DNA from: Corynebacterium sanguinis
Lineage (GTDB): Bacteria; Actinomycetota; Actinomycetes; Mycobacteriales; Mycobacteriaceae
DNA length: 64,000 nucleotides
Direction of reading: 5' to 3'
NCBI RefSeq assembly: GCF_007641235.1
Contig: NZ_CP038157.1
Coordinates: 1,178,001 to 1,242,000, forward strand
The notes under the pieces were generated by a model, which saw nothing but the letters and a program-made list of their open reading frames with translations, made no database searches and had not been told where the DNA came from. This document shows, one piece after another, positions 63,362-64,000 of the stretch. Every line of letters starts with the position of its first letter. The stretch's first letter is position 1. The position numbers were made by a program, and so were the translations under genes.

Positions 63362-64000
63362 ATGACCACGCGTAAAGTTCAAAACCCCAACGACAAGGGC
63401 GGCGCCGCCTTCATCTGGGCTCTCGTCGCCGTCGTCGCCATCGCAGCTCTGGTGATTGGGCTGATCGTCTTCAACGGGCGCTCCCAGCGCAGCCAGGCGA
63501 TCGCCGAACAAATGGTCCCCGTGGAGAACCTCGAGGTCAGCTACACGGAGGGTGACCCCTACTTCACCCTCTCGGCCGCCGAGGGCGGCGAAGGCGCCAA
63601 GTCGGTCGATCTGTTCGAGGATTTCTCCTGCTCCTACTGCGCCGACTTGGCAACGACGACCGACGGCGATGCCCTGGAGAAGATCCAGGCCGGCGAACTT
63701 GAGGTCAACGTCCGCCCGATGACCATTCTCGACTCCCAGGGCGGGCAGTACAGCCCGGGCCACTCCACCCACGCCTTGGCCGCTGAGCTCGCCTTGGCCG
63801 CCAACGGTGAGGCCGAGGCGCTGTGGAACCTGCGCGCAATGCTTTTTGAGAACCAGCAGAGCGTGTTCAACAAGCTGGACAAGGACGATTTCGCCGACCG
63901 CGCCAAGGAGTTTGGCGCCTCTGACGAAGCCGTCCAGGCCATCCGCGACGGCGCGTTCGAGGAGCAGGCCACCGCGATGGGCGAGGCCAACCTGAACTAC
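63362..64000 (+). CDS. DsbA-like membrane-anchored thiol oxidoreductase, 3'-truncated by window edge
   Basis: 213 residues are visible and the frame is still open at the window end. One N-terminal membrane helix (FIWALVAVVAIAALVIGLIVF, about 18-38) anchors an extracytoplasmic thioredoxin fold. The active site Cys90-Ser-Tyr-Cys93 is in VDLFEDFSCSYCADL. The helical insertion of DsbA-type proteins follows (SPGHSTHALAAELALAANGEAEALWNLRAMLFENQ). It probably forms or isomerises disulphides in exported proteins. It is downstream of the MauE-like gene. Confidence 0.88.
   Translation, partial: MTTRKVQNPNDKGGAAFIWALVAVVAIAALVIGLIVFNGRSQRSQAIAEQMVPVENLEVSYTEGDPYFTLSAAEGGEGAKSVDLFEDFSCSYCADLATTTDGDALEKIQAGELEVNVRPMTILDSQGGQYSPGHSTHALAAELALAANGEAEALWNLRAMLFENQQSVFNKLDKDDFADRAKEFGASDEAVQAIRDGAFEEQATAMGEANLNY

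Overview
The window is chromosomal DNA from a high-GC actinobacterium, most probably a Corynebacterium. Evidence for this is the mycothiol synthase gene mshD, a RamA-type acetate regulator, a nucH/pst phosphate-starvation gene set, a corynebacterial order of purine genes, actinobacterial rRNA genes with no tRNA in the 16S-23S spacer, and many genes whose TANNNT -10 box lies 6-8 nt before the start codon (leaderless transcripts). I cannot name the species.

Layout. 1-18.2 kb: the purine biosynthesis region (purB partial, purC, purSQL, purF, purM), interleaved with protease II, a predicted deacetylase, the secreted nuclease NucH, a double-hotdog thioesterase, an SCP-like protein, DUF3073, YgfZ and PabC. 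18.2-20.6 kb: a nitrobindin-like protein, an LmeA-like lipid-binding protein and mshD. 20.7-28.7 kb: pstSCAB with phoU, then dusB and an acetyl-CoA hydrolase/CoA-transferase. 28.8-39.4 kb: an integrative genetic element of about 10.5 kb in the 3' end of tRNA-Lys, bounded by a 19-bp direct repeat. It carries an integrase, an excisionase-like protein, a replication-type module (DnaB-N-like protein, DUF3631 ATPase, 9-bp iteron arrays), an MmeI-family restriction-modification enzyme and a small cargo pair. 39.5-47.4 kb: two GNAT proteins, YccF, a CsoR-type repressor, four tRNAs (Glu, Asp, Asp, Phe), cysE, cysK, ramA and murA. 47.5-53.3 kb: a complete rrn operon (16S-23S-5S). 53.4-54.3 kb: a cluster of twelve copies of an imperfect 20-bp palindrome with no convincing gene. 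54.4-64 kb: a MacB/FtsX-like ABC exporter, a DUF3558 lipoprotein beside a PPE/EspB-like protein, two crcB fluoride channel genes, pgm, and a MauE/DoxX-like membrane protein followed by a DsbA-like thiol oxidoreductase that runs off the window.

How it fits together. The pur genes supply most steps from PRPP to IMP/AMP. PurS, PurQ and the small-type PurL form one FGAM synthetase. NucH and Pst/PhoU are both classical phosphate-starvation functions. RamA and the CoA-transferase both act in acetate metabolism. CysE and CysK make cysteine, which feeds mycothiol through MshD.

The items most worth a second look are the palindrome cluster after the rrn operon, a dispersed over-represented 12-mer (GCGTCGATAAGC) found in both orientations, and the island's architecture: 11-bp-phased AGGGAAT arm sites at both ends, iterons in opposite orientation on either side of the DUF3631 gene, a restriction-modification gene flanked by a duplicated gene tail, and an unrecognised HxHxH protein pair near attR.
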